Source of the DNA: Heterotrichella gracilis
Lineage: Eukaryota; Sar; Xanthophyceae; Tribonematales; Xanthonemataceae
Length of the DNA stretch: 64,000 bases
Reading direction: 5' to 3'
Assembly (NCBI GenBank): GCA_032358255.1
Contig: JAULBX010028160.1
Span: 62,001-126,000 of the forward strand
This document shows, one piece after another, positions 11,701 to 23,600 of this stretch (within the stretch, counting starts at the first letter, position 1; each line of letters begins with the position of its first letter). Position numbers and translations under genes: made by a program. The notes beneath the pieces were generated by a model that saw only the letters and a program-made list of their open reading frames with translations, had not been told where the DNA came from and searched no databases.

Positions 11701-14700
11701 GGTGCATGGTGACATTGAGATGATGTCATAGGGTTGTGCGGCGCAATTATTAGTCCTTTTGCCACTATTTCCTAATAAATATGGTTGGATGAGACCTGGG
11801 TATCTGGGGAAGGTCGCGAGGTTACCTGAGGTCAGGAAACAGCTGCCGTATCCAGCTTAAAGGTATATATATACAGCTGTGGATACCGCTGGTTTGGGGA
11901 TTACGTTGGGAATAACTGGGGTTTCCATACTGGCGTTGTATGTGGTGTTGCCCTGTTGCCGGCAGAGTTTTGCATATGCTTCCAATCGTGTGCTCGTGTG
12001 CTTGGATGAATGTATACAAGGTTAATTTATATGCCCGGGAGAGGTATGCGTATCGTCGCGCATCTTTTCTAGAGCTCGCTTGTTGTCCAATACTCGTCTG
12101 TTGTCCAATAATGTGTGCCGAAGTGTGGTGATGGTTTGCAGCGGCTGCTGTTTGTTTCTGGGTTAATAATGTTGGTTCTGCTTGCACGCCAATATCCTGC
12201 AATCATTGTGCTTGACATGTCTACCAGCCCCTGGTCGCTGCGGTATCCGTGAAGATGCGTCAATGACATTCAATGACAACATATTATTACAATGTCATGT
12301 GCCTGTGTAAGCGTTGACGCAACTTTTGAAGGAGCTTGATGTGTTTGGACGTGTGCATCGATAACCTGCTGACAATGTTGGGTGGTGCACCGTTCTGACC
12401 TGGAATCAATTGCAATGATATGTAAGTAAATACTGCATCTTTACATGCATAATATGGTGGTTGGGCTCTGCTTGAATTATCCAGCTGGATGCATTGCCAA
12501 GTTCAGATGATGGGAGATTGCTGCTGTTATTACCACACAGTCCTGTATGATGAGACCATCGTATAAGTTGGCCAGCGTCGCATATCACCCCGCACGTGAC
12601 ACAATGTGACGTTGCAATCACTGGCAGGCGAAGGGAGTTCACTACCCTTGTCGTGCCTTTTTAAAGAAAACACAGTGACTGACAGCTGCGGAACATGTGT
12701 GGTTTTATAACCGCCGTCGTGCATGCACAGATCCCAGTGATGTGCAGCTTGTATTCATGCATGCCTTGAACCCACATGTGGACTTGGCTCTTGTGCACAT
12801 TGAAACAAGATGCGCCATCCACTGATCTCAGCTGCGCATGGTCCCTTGGTGGAATGTGCAGGGTGTCAAGCCTCCCACAGCCACCCAGGCAACCTCAGAG
12901 GCCCCACCCGCTGCTGCTGCTGCGGCGGCTGTGCCTAATGGTGTGGCTGCTGTGGGGGGTGCAGTAGAGGAGGCTGGGGCTGTGGCGGGGGAGGTGATTG
13001 AGCATGCGGCTGTGACAGTGGCTGGTGGTGTGGTTGGTGCTGGCGCTGGTGGTGTGCCGGGGGAGGCAGTGGCTGGGGAAGACCGGGAAGAGGAGAAGAA
13101 GGGGGGGTTCTTGGGCATTGGCAAGATGTTCAGCCGAAAAGCGAGTGGGGGATCTGGGAAGAAGGCAGAGGCTGACGTGGCACCGGTGGGCACAGTGGGC
13201 GAGGCAGGTAGGGGCAAGAATCAAAGTTTTGACCTGCTAGGGTTTGCATGTGTCAAACCTGAACCTAGACAGGGAGCCCAGGATCAGGCTTGATACCATG
13301 ACCACATCCTTATGGTTTCTGGCAACATTGCTTGGTCTTATTGTGGGATCTGTTGGGGGGTGTAGGACGTAGCACGGGGATTCAGCTGACTGTGTGGAGG
13401 CCACCTGCTTGTCGGGATCGTCAGATTGGCCCTAGACCCCAAAACCCTTAACCTTAAACCCTAAACCCTAACCCTAAACAGGCCACCTGCTTGTCAAGAA
13501 CGTCAGAGTGACCATGCTGCCGTGCTGGCTCTTGGCACGTGCAATACGTGTTGCATCACAGGTTCAACCGATGGCATTTACGGTTCATGGTGTACCGTGT
13601 AGTCCAATCCAATGGCAGGGTAACCGGCCAATGGCATTTGGACCCCCTAAGGTCAAGGTCCTAACAGCAAAACGGCAGCAGTGGCCCACGAAACTGGGGG
13701 TTCAAACCAATTGGTGCCCTTAAGAACATTTTTGTAGGGATTTTTAACTTACTAAACGGACAGGAAAAGCACGCTGTTAATGCGGTGTTTTAGCGTCTCC
13801 ATTGCACCAGTCCAGAAGCAGTCCAACCCCCTGTCCATTCCGTTTATTGCCCTTATATTCACTCCCCTGACTCCCCTTGCGTGTGTGCACAGTTGATGTT
13901 CTAGAACAAGAGCCAGAGCCGATTGCTGCCCAGATTGTGGCCCCTTCCCTGGCCGAGCAGACACCAGAGCCGGAAGATGAGCCTACAGTCAAGGTAAGCG
14001 TAGTCAGAATCACAGTCATAATCGGAATGAAGTGTTTCTATTCATGATGATTACCAAACCATCATGGTTATTGTAGTTGCCAGATGTAGCCGGGAAAATG
14101 CGGGTACGGTCAAGGTGAGCAAGGGTGCCACAGCATCAGTTTAGTATAAGGGGTATGCTATGACATAGAGGCGACAAATTTGTCCTCATCCTTGCTGCCA
14201 CCAAGCACCCAGACATTTCCACACTTTTCCCCATATCTACTGGTGTCTTGTTACCACCAGGCACCCACCATCATCCAAGACGACACCTCAGCAATCACAG
14301 CCGCTGCTTCTTCCGCAGCAGCCGCCGCAGCAGTCACTGTCTCCGCTGCCACTGGCGACTTTGCCCCAGCCACTCCAGTGCCCACCGGTGCAGCTGACGG
14401 AACCCTAGCTAGGGTCCCAGAAGCATCTGCTGCCACTGCAGCAGAGGCTAGCTCTCCCGGGAGCGAGGAGAAGAAGGGGTTTTTGGGCAAGATCTTCAGC
14501 AAGAAGGGGAGCGCATCGGTGAAGAAGGGGGAGAAGGCGGCTGCGGGTGAGTGGCGTGGGTCTATGCAGTGCTCGTGAGTTTAGGGTTTAGGGTTAGTTG
14601 TGTACATGCGTGTGAGCAGCGGGGGAAATTCCCTCTAGTTACTCTAGTGCATTTACCGGCACATACAGTAGAGGGGTGGGGGTGCGTCATGTCTGCCACA

Positions 14701-15037
14701 GCTGGCCCGCTTGGGGTTGCCAACCCCCAATCCCCTTATTATTTTAACAAAAAATGCCAATCCCCATTCGTTGTGGTTGCCAATTCCCAGTGTCTTCCTT
14801 TTTCCTTGGACAGGCACATTTCCCAATCCATGATAAATGACATATGCCTTGGTGCCTTTGTGGGAAGGTTAAGTAGATTAAACGAAATTAGCAAGTAACA
14901 ATCTTAAATTTGTTGTGGATGCAGCTCTCCCAACAGCAGCAGCAGCGGCGGCGGTAGCATCCGATGACGCAGACGCACTGGCCAAGGAGCTCACCAGCGC
15001 CATCTTTGCCAACGCCCTCAAGCAGGCTGAAGCGTGA
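8798..15037 (+). CDS. Ala-rich protein with MGC lipidation-type N terminus and tandem repeated exons
   Basis: Eleven exons join in one frame of 465 aa: 8798-8865, 9430-9474, 9528-9596, 9629-9697, 9730-9798, 9845-10001, 10451-10552, 12889-13207, 13893-13993, 14261-14546 and 14925-15037. The start MGCFASKPEG fits the MGCxxS pattern of proteins that are N-myristoylated and palmitoylated, so membrane attachment is likely (inference). Residues 23-160 are five repeats starting EQVTAAK(E/Q)(R/Q)VAE, amphipathic and LEA-like. The rest is Ala/Pro/Glu-rich and probably disordered. It carries two copies of a basic motif, EEKKGGFLGIGKMFSRK (exon 8) and EEKKGFLGKIFSKK (exon 10). The C-terminal exon ends ALAKELTSAIFANALKQAEA. 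No enzyme fold is visible. The exon 7 acceptor must be the second AG of acagag to keep frame. Intron 7 (10553-12888) contains a LINE fragment. Confidence 0.75.
9420..9850 (+). repeat. Tandem exon cassette separated by telomere-like mini-introns
   Basis: Five successive units each hold an acceptor (ccccag or ttgcag), a coding block starting GGAGCAAGTGAC, a donor GTAA, and a linker of ccctaaaccctaaaccct type. Exon lengths are 45, 69, 69, 69 and 157; the first four are multiples of three and begin and end in phase 2. Introns are 53, 32, 32 and 46 bases and consist almost wholly of CCCTAAA-type words. Degenerate units upstream at about 9178-9215 and 9325-9370 lack usable frames. Confidence 0.85.
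10093..10097 (+). terminator. Possible TGTAA polyadenylation signal for a short isoform
   Basis: If the donor after exon 6 (10001) is not used, the frame continues ...AEVRK and stops at 10013, followed 80 bases later by TGTAA, the usual green-algal polyadenylation signal (established for Chlamydomonas relatives). A partial duplicate of the exon 6 end with a GTGAGT donor lies just beyond, at about 10122-10150. This could give a 162-aa form. A random TGTAA is equally possible. Confidence 0.3.
10886..11070 (-). mobile_element. 5'-truncated LINE: C terminus of ORF2 plus (TAAC)n tail
   Basis: On the minus strand from about 11066 to the stop at 10955-10953 the frame reads ATWADLLQQDLKSRGINRW then FKQCQERAAWRRMCKTDC. 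This has the look of the C-terminal end of LINE reverse-transcriptase polyproteins (a (W)xxLLxxDLxxxGI...RxxWR pattern). A short 3' UTR and seven TAAC units (10898-10926) follow, a tail type known from several non-LTR families. Homology ends abruptly near 11070, as expected for 5' truncation. It sits antisense inside intron 7 of the MGC gene. Confidence 0.65.
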
Positions 15038-16344
15038 AGCATAGGCAGGCTCAAGCATGAAGCTGAAGCAGGCGGAAGCATGAAGCATACACAGCGCTGT
15101 GCAGATGTGCTGGTACAAGCTGAGCAGTGAGAGAAATGGCAGTGTGGTGGCAATGGCTGTGGCAGTGCTGGGTTGCTTGGTGTATGTGATTTGAAGCAAG
15201 CAGTGAGTGGGCAATGGCAGCGCGTGATTGTGTGAAGAGCCGCAGTTTGCATATGATGGCGAGCGAGTGACCTGCGTTATTTATGAAGGGAGTGAGTGAG
15301 AATCTGTGTTTTTTACTGTTTAGGTTTGTCAATTATTCCCCCTTCCACTGGTGCGAGTGAGCTCTGGTGGGAATGCACGCAAAACATAAACAGAGTGAGT
15401 GTATACATGCATGGTTATTTATTTAACTTATGTGTGGCGGCATGTATTCGTCCTTAAGTTATGTGTGCCTCGTTATGTTTTGGTCAAATGCCTTGGTGTT
15501 TGGATGTTCTCAAACAAGTTGTGTTGGATGACAGTCACTCTCAGCATACCCATTGATGATTTATCGGCTGACTCTTAGCCGATGGTCAGCTACTGTTACG
15601 CTTGACCATGGTTGTAAGATGGTCATTTGACTTCCATGCTTTTTGTTGCCGTCGCGACCAACAGTGGGACATGTCATTGACCTGAATAACATGCCGCCCA
15701 TGGGCCATGCGTTGGTGCAAAGGCCCGCAAGAACAGCTGCTGCCAGTTCAAATTTGTTGCCCAAAAAGTTTGCAGTGCACTGTCTAGAGATCCCTTGTTT
15801 TCAAGCAACAGCTGATTCAGAGACTGTCGCCGCAATGGCCGGGACACTGTGTCAGTGCGACCCATGCCTGACTCTGAGCCTGGCCGCACAAAGGCATTGA
15901 GCGCGAGTGGACATGGCTGTGAGCCACGCCGAGATGCAGCACCCACTCACGTGCTGCAGCCCTAAAATGCATGTTAGGGTGTGGGATTTAGGTGGGCGCG
16001 CATGTCAGGTTATGGGTGCCATGGCCATCGTTTGGAAGCAGACCGTGCCCCATGCGATAGGGTCTCTAGGGTTATCAAAACCTTCCAACAATGATTACTG
16101 TGCTGTTTACAGTCCAAGATAGGACAACGCCCGTAAAGGTACCCTGGGGTATCGATAGCGCATAAACCCACACAGGGCGAATACTGGTCGCCCCACCTAG
16201 ACTGGACCTGACAAGGCGTGACGGTTGAGCTGGGCACATATACGCTGCATGCATGCATATATATAGGCACATATATGCTGCAGGTGTCGTTGCTGTTCAG
16301 TCTCCTTTCTTCCTCAAGGGCCCTCTCGTTTGGGCTCTCAGCAG
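15038..16344. other. Gene-free spacer
   Basis: This is the 3' UTR region of the MGC gene followed by sequence without a supported gene. An AGCATGAAGC-type direct repeat follows the stop codon (15034-15090). A (CATG)n/(TATA)n stretch at 16245-16272 precedes the decayed copper-protein relative. Its hydrophobic frame from 16278 (MLQVSLLFSLLSSSRALSFG) resembles a signal peptide but is not in frame with the SPKP region. Confidence 0.45.
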
Positions 16345-17501
16345 GCTTGCTTTGTGGGTCAAAAACTATCACCAAAGCCATCGCCAAAGCCATCAACAAA
16401 AGCATCGCCAAAGCCATCCCCCAAGCCATCCCCCAAGCCATCACCCAGTCCATCACCCAAGGCATCGCCAAAGCCATCACCCAAGCCATCACCAGCCCCA
16501 TCACCAAAAGCATCACCGAAAGCATCACCCTTGCCATCACCAACCCCACCGGAACCGCCATCACCTCAGCCGCCCTCCCCCGTCCCACCGTCACCCGAGC
16601 CGCCATCCCCACAACCGCCGCCACCGCCACCAATGCCTCCAAGCCCACCGCCACAACCTCAGCCTAGCCCATCACCACCATCATCGCCATCACCAGAGCC
16701 GCCTTCACATGAGCCGCCTTCTCCCGAGCCACCTTCACCAGAGCCGCCATCGCCCGCGCCGCCACCCTCACCACCACCCTCACCATCACCAAGTGTGTGC
16801 GCTTTAAACCCTGTACCCTAAACTCACTCTATTCCAAAACCTACACCCTAACAAATACCCTAAACCCTCGCTTGGGTTGCAGCGCTCAACCCCAAACCCT
16901 AAACTCTAAGCCCACGCTTGGGCTGCAGCGCCTGAAAGAGAGTGCTCCTTCAGTTGCCTTATTGCCCACCACAGCGCATTTTAACAACCCTAATTAGTCC
17001 ACTACCCTCCCTCCCCTATCCTCCTGGCCTGCTTTGAACCCCACACCCTACACCGTATGGACTTCCCCGGTCCACTTCGCTCAATTTTAAACCCTAAAAC
17101 CCTTCACCCTGCTTACCACTCTCCCTTTCCTGCCCCAGCCATGCACGCTGCCATCAACCCATGGACCTTGGGGATAAGCTCCTCCACCTCAAACCTTAAA
17201 CCCTGCTGACTACCCCCCTCCCTCCCCTGCCCCAGCCATGCACGCCCTCGTCTTCCCCTGGACCCTGGGGATCAGCCCCTCCATTGGGGTTGATTACAGC
17301 CCCTCCACCTCACCCCCCACCACCTACAACATTGGCCTAGGGGGCGACATCACCTTTGTATGGGCGCAGACCTTGCACTCTGTGGTCAGGCACCAATATT
17401 TCCATCCATGCGCGTTCTTCATTGGCGAGAGGAGCTACACCCCTGTGGCGTGCACGACCCCTTCGGGGTTTGTCAACGTCACGTTGGACACGCCTGGCAC
17501 G

Positions 17502-17860
17502 GTGGGTGGTGCATTGGGGTCAGGGTTTAGGGTTTGGGGTTTAGGGTTTGGGTTCAGGGTAACGTTTAATCACCAAGTTGGACATGCCTGGCACGGTGGG
17601 TGGTGCATTGGGTGTAGGGTTTAGGGTTTGGGGTTTAGGGTTTGGGTTCAGGGTAACGTTTAATCACCAAGTTGGACATGCCTGGCACGGTGNNNNNNNN
17701 NNNNNNNNNNNNNNNNNNNNNNNNNNNNNNNNNNNNNNNNNNNNNNNNNNNNNNNNNNNNNNNNNNNNNNNNNNNNNNNNNNNNNNNNNNNNGGTGGTGC
17801 ATTGGGTGTAGGGTTTAGGGTAAGGTTGTGTTACCAAATTGCACACGCATGGCACGGTGG
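17502..17860 (+). repeat. About 100-bp tandem repeat from an exon end plus telomere-type intron
   Basis: Each unit contains caccaagttggacatgcctg, the end of the copper-domain exon with its GTGGGT donor, then gggtttagggtttggggttt and gggttcagggtaacgtttaatc. At least three units are visible around the gap. It is a minisatellite made of an exon-intron junction. Confidence 0.85.
17693..17792. other. Assembly gap (100 N)
   Basis: Exactly 100 N lie inside the tandem repeat. A round 100 usually marks a gap of unknown size, so the array may be longer than shown. Confidence 0.98.
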
Positions 17861-17883
17861 CACGGTGGTATTTATGCTTATGG

Positions 17884-18180
17884 CCAGGTGAATGCTCATG
17901 TGGCCCCGACATGCATATGGCCACAGTAGACCCGACACGCGTATGGCCATATATGCATGTCACGCGTATGGCCATATATGCTTGTCGGGGCCCGACACGC
18001 GTATGGCCATATATGCTTGTCACGCGTATGGCCACAGTGGCCCGACACGCTTGTGACCATATATATGCTTGTGGCCATATATACGCTTGTGGCCGTATAT
18101 ACGCTTGTGGCCGTATATACGCTTGTGGCCATATTTGTGGCCATATATATGCTTTATGGCCATATATACGCTTACATAGT
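17884..18180. repeat. Minisatellite of (cttg/cacg)tggccatatatNcg units
   Basis: About 14 units of 18-24 bases contain the near-palindrome tatggccatata. Two forms alternate: cacgcgtatggccatatatg with gacccgacacg spacers (17930-18045), and ttgtggccatatatacgc (18046-18180). The unit could form a small hairpin. It lies inside the decayed gene region, and I see no coding role. Confidence 0.85.
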
Positions 18181-19093
18181 ATGAGGGTGCCTGCCAACGC
18201 CCTGCCCTGGAAAGCTCACCTCCTCTGCCGCTGTGGGGTTTGTCAACGTCACATTGATCACGCCGGGCGCGGTGGGTGGTGGCGCATCACTAGAACACGA
18301 GCATGCATGTGGTGCATACGAGCGTGGGCTGTGGTGGCTATGTAGTGCATGCCAGCAACACGCAGCCGTGCAGCCTGAGAAGTGTAGGGTTTAGGGTTTA
18401 GGGTTTCACCATGGTGAGAGTCTCGTCAGCATGGCGGCCGCATTCAAGAAGGGTTAGGCGAAGGTATATCTAGTTTTAACATGAGATATTATTATGCATT
18501 GCTGAACACGATAAGCAAAGAGTAATATAGTCCAGATTTATCATGTTGAATATGTATTTGATTACATCTTTAAAAAGTTTGAACATGCATGTGGTGGGAG
18601 GTGGGGCGATGGGAGGGTGCATGTGGTGGGCCAAGCACATTGGGCATTTCCAGAATGCTTGGGAGGACCATTGCGGGATGGGCAAAAAACTGGAAGGAAG
18701 GGCGTTAATAAGGTTGCACATAGTTTTGCTGCAACCTGCATCGATGCTGCCTGTGGCTGCACTGGTTGGCCTGTGGCAGCGGGTTACAGCTGTCGCTCCT
18801 CATTTTTATTTTTACAATTTTATTATTTACAGCTGACCCTCCTGTGTAGAAAGTTTCTATTGATATTTTACAGAAGGGTTTTTTGCTGTCCCTCCTCACC
18901 ATATTTAACGTCTCCAGTCTCCACACCATGCCAAGTAAATTGCATTACCATACTGATTCATTACCTACCTGCACCGCTTCCACATCCTGTCACCATGCCA
19001 GGCCACCCTTGTGCGTGCAGAACTTATAATGCTGTTTACTTTTGTGCAGTTTTGGTACGCATGCACAAGGGGCCGCCGGGCAACACTGTATTG

Positions 19094-20650
19094 GTGAGTC
19101 CAAACCCTAACCCTACAGAGGTGAAACATAGACCTTCACTTGGAGGGCGCCGAGTCCAAACCCTAAACCCTAAACCGATGGACCTTTACCCTAGATCCTG
19201 TGCATGCTTGCCACGCCCCGGAATGGGTAGGGTAAACCACCAGGGTTTTGGGTGTGTTGGAGACCAATCAATTCCCTGCCTTGGCGCCCACCCCTTCCAA
19301 GCTTACCCTTCCATTGTTGCTTGACCCATTGTTGTACGTATTTATATCGAGGCGCACCATTTGTGCCTGAGCGCAGGCGGCATGTATATCAGGGTTGTGG
19401 TAGTGTGACCGAGGAACCACCCAAGTGATCAACTTGAGTCCGGATGCGGAGTGGAGCGCGCCCGCCCTACGGCACATAGGTACCATCCAGCTGCATCAAA
19501 GTGCACTGCAACAACCAGCACACAGCAAGACGGGGTGTAGGTTAATTCTACCACACCACAAAGGAGTGCCCCCAACTAATATGCCATATACCATTGGTAG
19601 GGGGAACAGTGGACAGGCGGGCACTGCCCTTCATCTCCGCTAATTCCTCTCAGTATAATGCGCTGGTTCAATACAGGCTGCGTATATGTTTTCTTTTTAT
19701 TTATTTTTGCGGGGCAAGGGTGTGTGTGCTTTGTGATGTAGCTGATTCGGCATGGCAGGCAAGGGGCTTGGGGGCGAGACCCCAAACAGTCATAAACAGG
19801 GAAGCATGATGCCAAGTATGCTAAGACCCATGATGGGGCCTATGCGCCGTTGCTACGTTGCCTTGTTCATAACTACGAATATTTGCTGCTGCTTCCGTTT
19901 CTTTCCTTGCTACCTGTCACTGCAATGCCGTCACTCAGCAGTTGGCTTAGGGCATGTGTTTTTAGGGTTTTTGATGTTGACCCCTGTTGAAGCCTGCATG
20001 CTATCACGTGCATTTTTACTTGCTGGCATTGTATGTGTTTAACTTTGATTCATGATCACAATTAGTGCAATGATTTAATACGATGATTTGTGCCCTCTTA
20101 TTTTGCCTCCAAGGTTGGGCGCCATTGAACCTTGACTAGATTAAAATGCGGTATCTGAATTGTTTCTTCGTTTTTTCAATTATTTTCAGCAAAAGTTTGC
20201 AATTTCATAACTTTGAGAGCACATCATGCCAACACAGATCCTTAACAATCAAATCCATCCCCCGCACCCACACATACCTATACACACAACTCTGTGCTCC
20301 CAGTGTGACTGGTTGAGAGTTAGTTCCCTATTTCTGGGTGGTCCACTATTTAATATTATCACCGAGTGCGTATCAAGAGCTACTGAGGGCTTCCAGAATG
20401 CCGATTGAGGATATGGCAAAGTTAAGACTCCTCCATACCATGCAGTCTTCCTTGCCAGCCGGCAATTGAGCTGGTGCTTGGCCCAAAAACCCTTCACAAC
20501 CCTAAAACCTTCTGGAAGACATCCAAATAAACCCAGCTATTCCTCAGCGCCCTAGACTCTCTGCTGCCCGCTGCAGCTTCACGCGCACCCTGAAAAACCC
20601 TAATCCTAAACCCTAGGGTTAATGGCCCAGGAAACCCTAAACCCTAAACC
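19094..20650. other. Gene-free spacer
   Basis: This spacer lies between the decayed + gene and the 3' end of the aminotransferase. Telomere-type words occur at 19100-19180 and 20590-20655. A 96-codon frame at 19752-20042 has a hydrophobic end but no motif or splice support. Confidence 0.4.
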
Positions 20651-23600
20651 CTAAGGTGCTCTCTGGGATTTCACGTGCACTATGTGCGCCGCCATGCGCC
20701 CCACCAGCTCCTCCAATGCCTCCAAGGGGAGCGAAGCATAGCAAGCCCTGAAGAAGCCTGGCTCCGCCATGTGGCACGCCTCGCCTGCAAAAGTAGGTAG
20801 TGAAACCCAATTTATTAATTCTGTAGAATTGATGCATCAGGTGTTTTAATTTTAATTAAATATGTCATGCAGAAGCCTGCCTCCATCTTACTTGCATACC
20901 ATGGCAGAAATACAAATAAAAATTTTGACAAAAGTGTCATGATTGGAAAATAAAAATATATCCTGGTTGTCTTGTGAATACGCGTATTGGGTGTGGACGC
21001 CGATAAAGAAATGGGGAGGTATTGCCCTCCTGAGGTTTGATGCGTAGTGGCACCTCCGCATCCTCCGTTGGCAAAGGCAGTCAGGTTCCAGCTCTACTCA
21101 CCGGGCGTGGGCACCAACCCCCTTGTCCTTAGGCCAGCAAACAGGCCCCTGACAGGGTCCTCTAGTGTTTGACTCATATCCACCCATCAGAAACACAGCT
21201 GCCACTACTTGGCGCCCCTTGTGCAGGACTGAACCTTCAGCGTTCATCAAGATGTATTATAATATTGATTTTGTGCATTTGGTGGTACTAACTGCCCACT
21301 ACTCACCGGGCGTGAGCACCACCCCCCTTGTGGCCAGGCCAGCAAACAGGTCCCTCTCAGCCTGCCACGTGGCACCCTCCAGTGCCTGGCGCAGGTCAAC
21401 CATCAGAAATACAGCAGCTACCGCAGGAGTGTAGGGGATGCACACAGCATCCAGCAGGCCTGGAGAAACACAAGATAGGGTTTGTGAGTGACCACGGGGA
21501 GGGGTTTCTATTAAAAGGGGGACATCTGAAGAGGTAGGGGTTTTCATTGGCAGGTGAGGGACACATGAGGGGTTTATGGTTTAGGGTGTGCAAGGTCAAC
21601 CATCAGAAGCACAACCGCCACAGCAAGCCATTTCGGTGCAGGGGATGGCTGCGGCATCTAGCAGGCCTGGAGAACCACCCGGATTGTTTGGTGGAGGGTG
21701 AGGCATGGGTTTGAGCAGCAGCTGAAGAAACCACAAGGTAGGGTTTCAGCGGAAGGTGAGGAAACCACAACGGGTGGTTTTCAGCAACGGGCGAGGAAAC
21801 CACAAGGCAGGGGTTTTCATAGGCGAGGGCCCCCTCAGAAAAGCTGCCACTGCAGGGATGTAGAGGACACAGGAGACATCTGGCAGGCCCTGGAAAACCA
21901 CGAGGGAGGGGTTCTGACTGCAAACGAGGCAGGGAGCCCTCCCCCTTGCATGCTCACCTGTGAATTTCTCATAGGAAGCTCTCAGCCTCAGCCTGTTTTC
22001 CTCAAAAAAGGCCTCCACCCAGGGCGCGTCATCCAGCATTTGTGCGACCTGCAATGGCACACCATTTGAACTATTTGACCCTCTCACGAAAAAACCAGCA
22101 GGAACCTAATCACGCCATTATTACACATATGGTGAGGGGGCACGAACCCCAGCATTTGCATTTGGCCCCTAGTCTCGAAAAATGATTCTGCCGCCAGGGC
22201 ACATGTACATTTCCAGGGGCAATAACCAGATGCAATGACAACAAACAAACAAAACAGCAAAGGATGGAATGCTTGATTAAAAGCCGCCGCAGTCCAAAGA
22301 CCAAATGCAATGGCACCCACCTGCCATTGCAGCACATTTGACACCCCCACAAAGATGCCCAGCAGGGGCCAAACCGACAGCACCCCCGGATTGCGCGTGT
22401 AAATGCAGCCGATTTTGACCCCCGACGCACACCAGTCCTTGCTGAGCCCGTACGCAATGTGGACCAGCTTTTCCACCTTGGGGGCCAAATGAGGCTGGGA
22501 CTGCGCCAGGTCAGCGGCCAGGATGGCAGTCGAGGTGAAAGCGGATTGGGGCCCCATGAAGATTGAGTTGGCATACACCTCGTCGCTGCAGAGGGGACAG
22601 ATAACCAATATAACAAAAATCAACAATTGCCACGGCTTTGCCTGGTTCAATTGAATTCTCCACCCGCAACCCATCTTGCCAAGACAGCAGCACAGGTGGT
22701 TGGTCACCCCACTTAGCCGCAACGTGTGAAGGTGATGCAGAGGTGGCAATTTCCAGGGCTTGCAAATGGTGGTCTTCTGTCTGTCTGTCCTGCCGACCTC
22801 CAGGTATTACCAATAGGTTTCTCTATGCCTTGAGATTTACACCAGCATGTGCATGTTGTGTTCCCACCAGATGTGCAGCAGTAAAGTGGGGACCTCATTA
22901 GTACTAAGTTATTACCCTTAACCTGAGGGTTTTGTAATACCCTTCAAATCTCCATGCCTGTACAGCTTAGGAATCTCTGTAATGCCCTGAAAACAATCGC
23001 AGGGCTACTCTACCATCCTAAGATTTCCTCACCTCAACAAATGCACATCCCGCTCCAGGCACCAGTGAAGCAGTGCCTCCACCTCCTCCTTACTGTGTAG
23101 GGTTCCCAGGGGGTTGTTAGGGTTTGTGAGCAGCACCACACAAACCCTATGGCCACGGTGCTCCGCCTCCCACTGGTCAGAAACCCTGGTTAGGGCTTCT
23201 CCGACCTCGGCAGGGTTTTCCGGGAGGTACACGGGGACTGGGACGGCCCCCGCTCGCATCTGCGGCACACAACCAGAACCATGATTGTTAATGTTGCTAT
23301 GATTCACTTTTTCTTCATGAGTAATAACAGTCCAGAAGTGGACTAAAGCAGTGCCAGGAACGTGCTAGCTGGGGCAATGCAAATACAGGACAGAATGCTA
23401 ATCTGGCTGTTTTACTGGAACCCAGCTCAAGCAATCGCCTTCGCATACCAATAAGCTGTGGCGTGCCTTATTGACTCATTTCATTTCGCTAATTATAATG
23501 TATTAGTCTGCGTACCACCAAATCTCCGTCAAATGCGGGGTAGTATGGCGCCGGGATGAGCACAGCATCTCCCTCATTGCACAGGCAGAAGGCGGCGCCA

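Larger units (their letters stand above)
16345..19093 (+). pseudogene. Decayed or incomplete (SPKP)n phytocyanin-like gene
   Basis: A rod exon (about 16345-16792; SPKPSPKP, then PPSPEPPSPQPPPPPP) ends in phase 1. A copper-domain exon follows at 17236-17501 (FPWTLGIS ... TFVWAQTLHSVV ... NVTLDTPGT) with the same phases as the four intact paralogs at 44-63 kb. A first, truncated copy of that exon lies at about 17144-17205. The expected third module at 19050-19093 starts FWYAC but lacks the GHC that supplies a copper ligand and has the wrong length. No RALLLLVG-type signal exon and no GGMFVKFVV exon was found. Between the modules are satellites, a 100-base gap and another degenerate 3' exon copy (about 18235-18275). 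It is most likely a decayed relative, though the gap could hide sequence. Confidence 0.55.

Noticed and set aside
16218-16343. Signal-peptide-like frame MLQVSLLFSLLSSSRALSFG as the start of the decayed copper gene
   Set aside because: It is not in frame with the SPKP region and no donor restores phase; at most a remnant.
17884-18180. CRISPR-like alternation of repeats and spacers
   Set aside because: Spacers are not unique and units vary in length; this is a minisatellite in a eukaryotic genome.
18617-19324. 235-aa plus-strand frame
   Set aside because: It does not start at ATG-context evidence, runs through telomere-type repeats and the decayed copper exon out of frame, and has no recognisable domain.
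19752-20042. 96-aa frame with a hydrophobic C terminus
   Set aside because: No motif, no splice support, and Met/Cys-rich composition typical of chance frames here.
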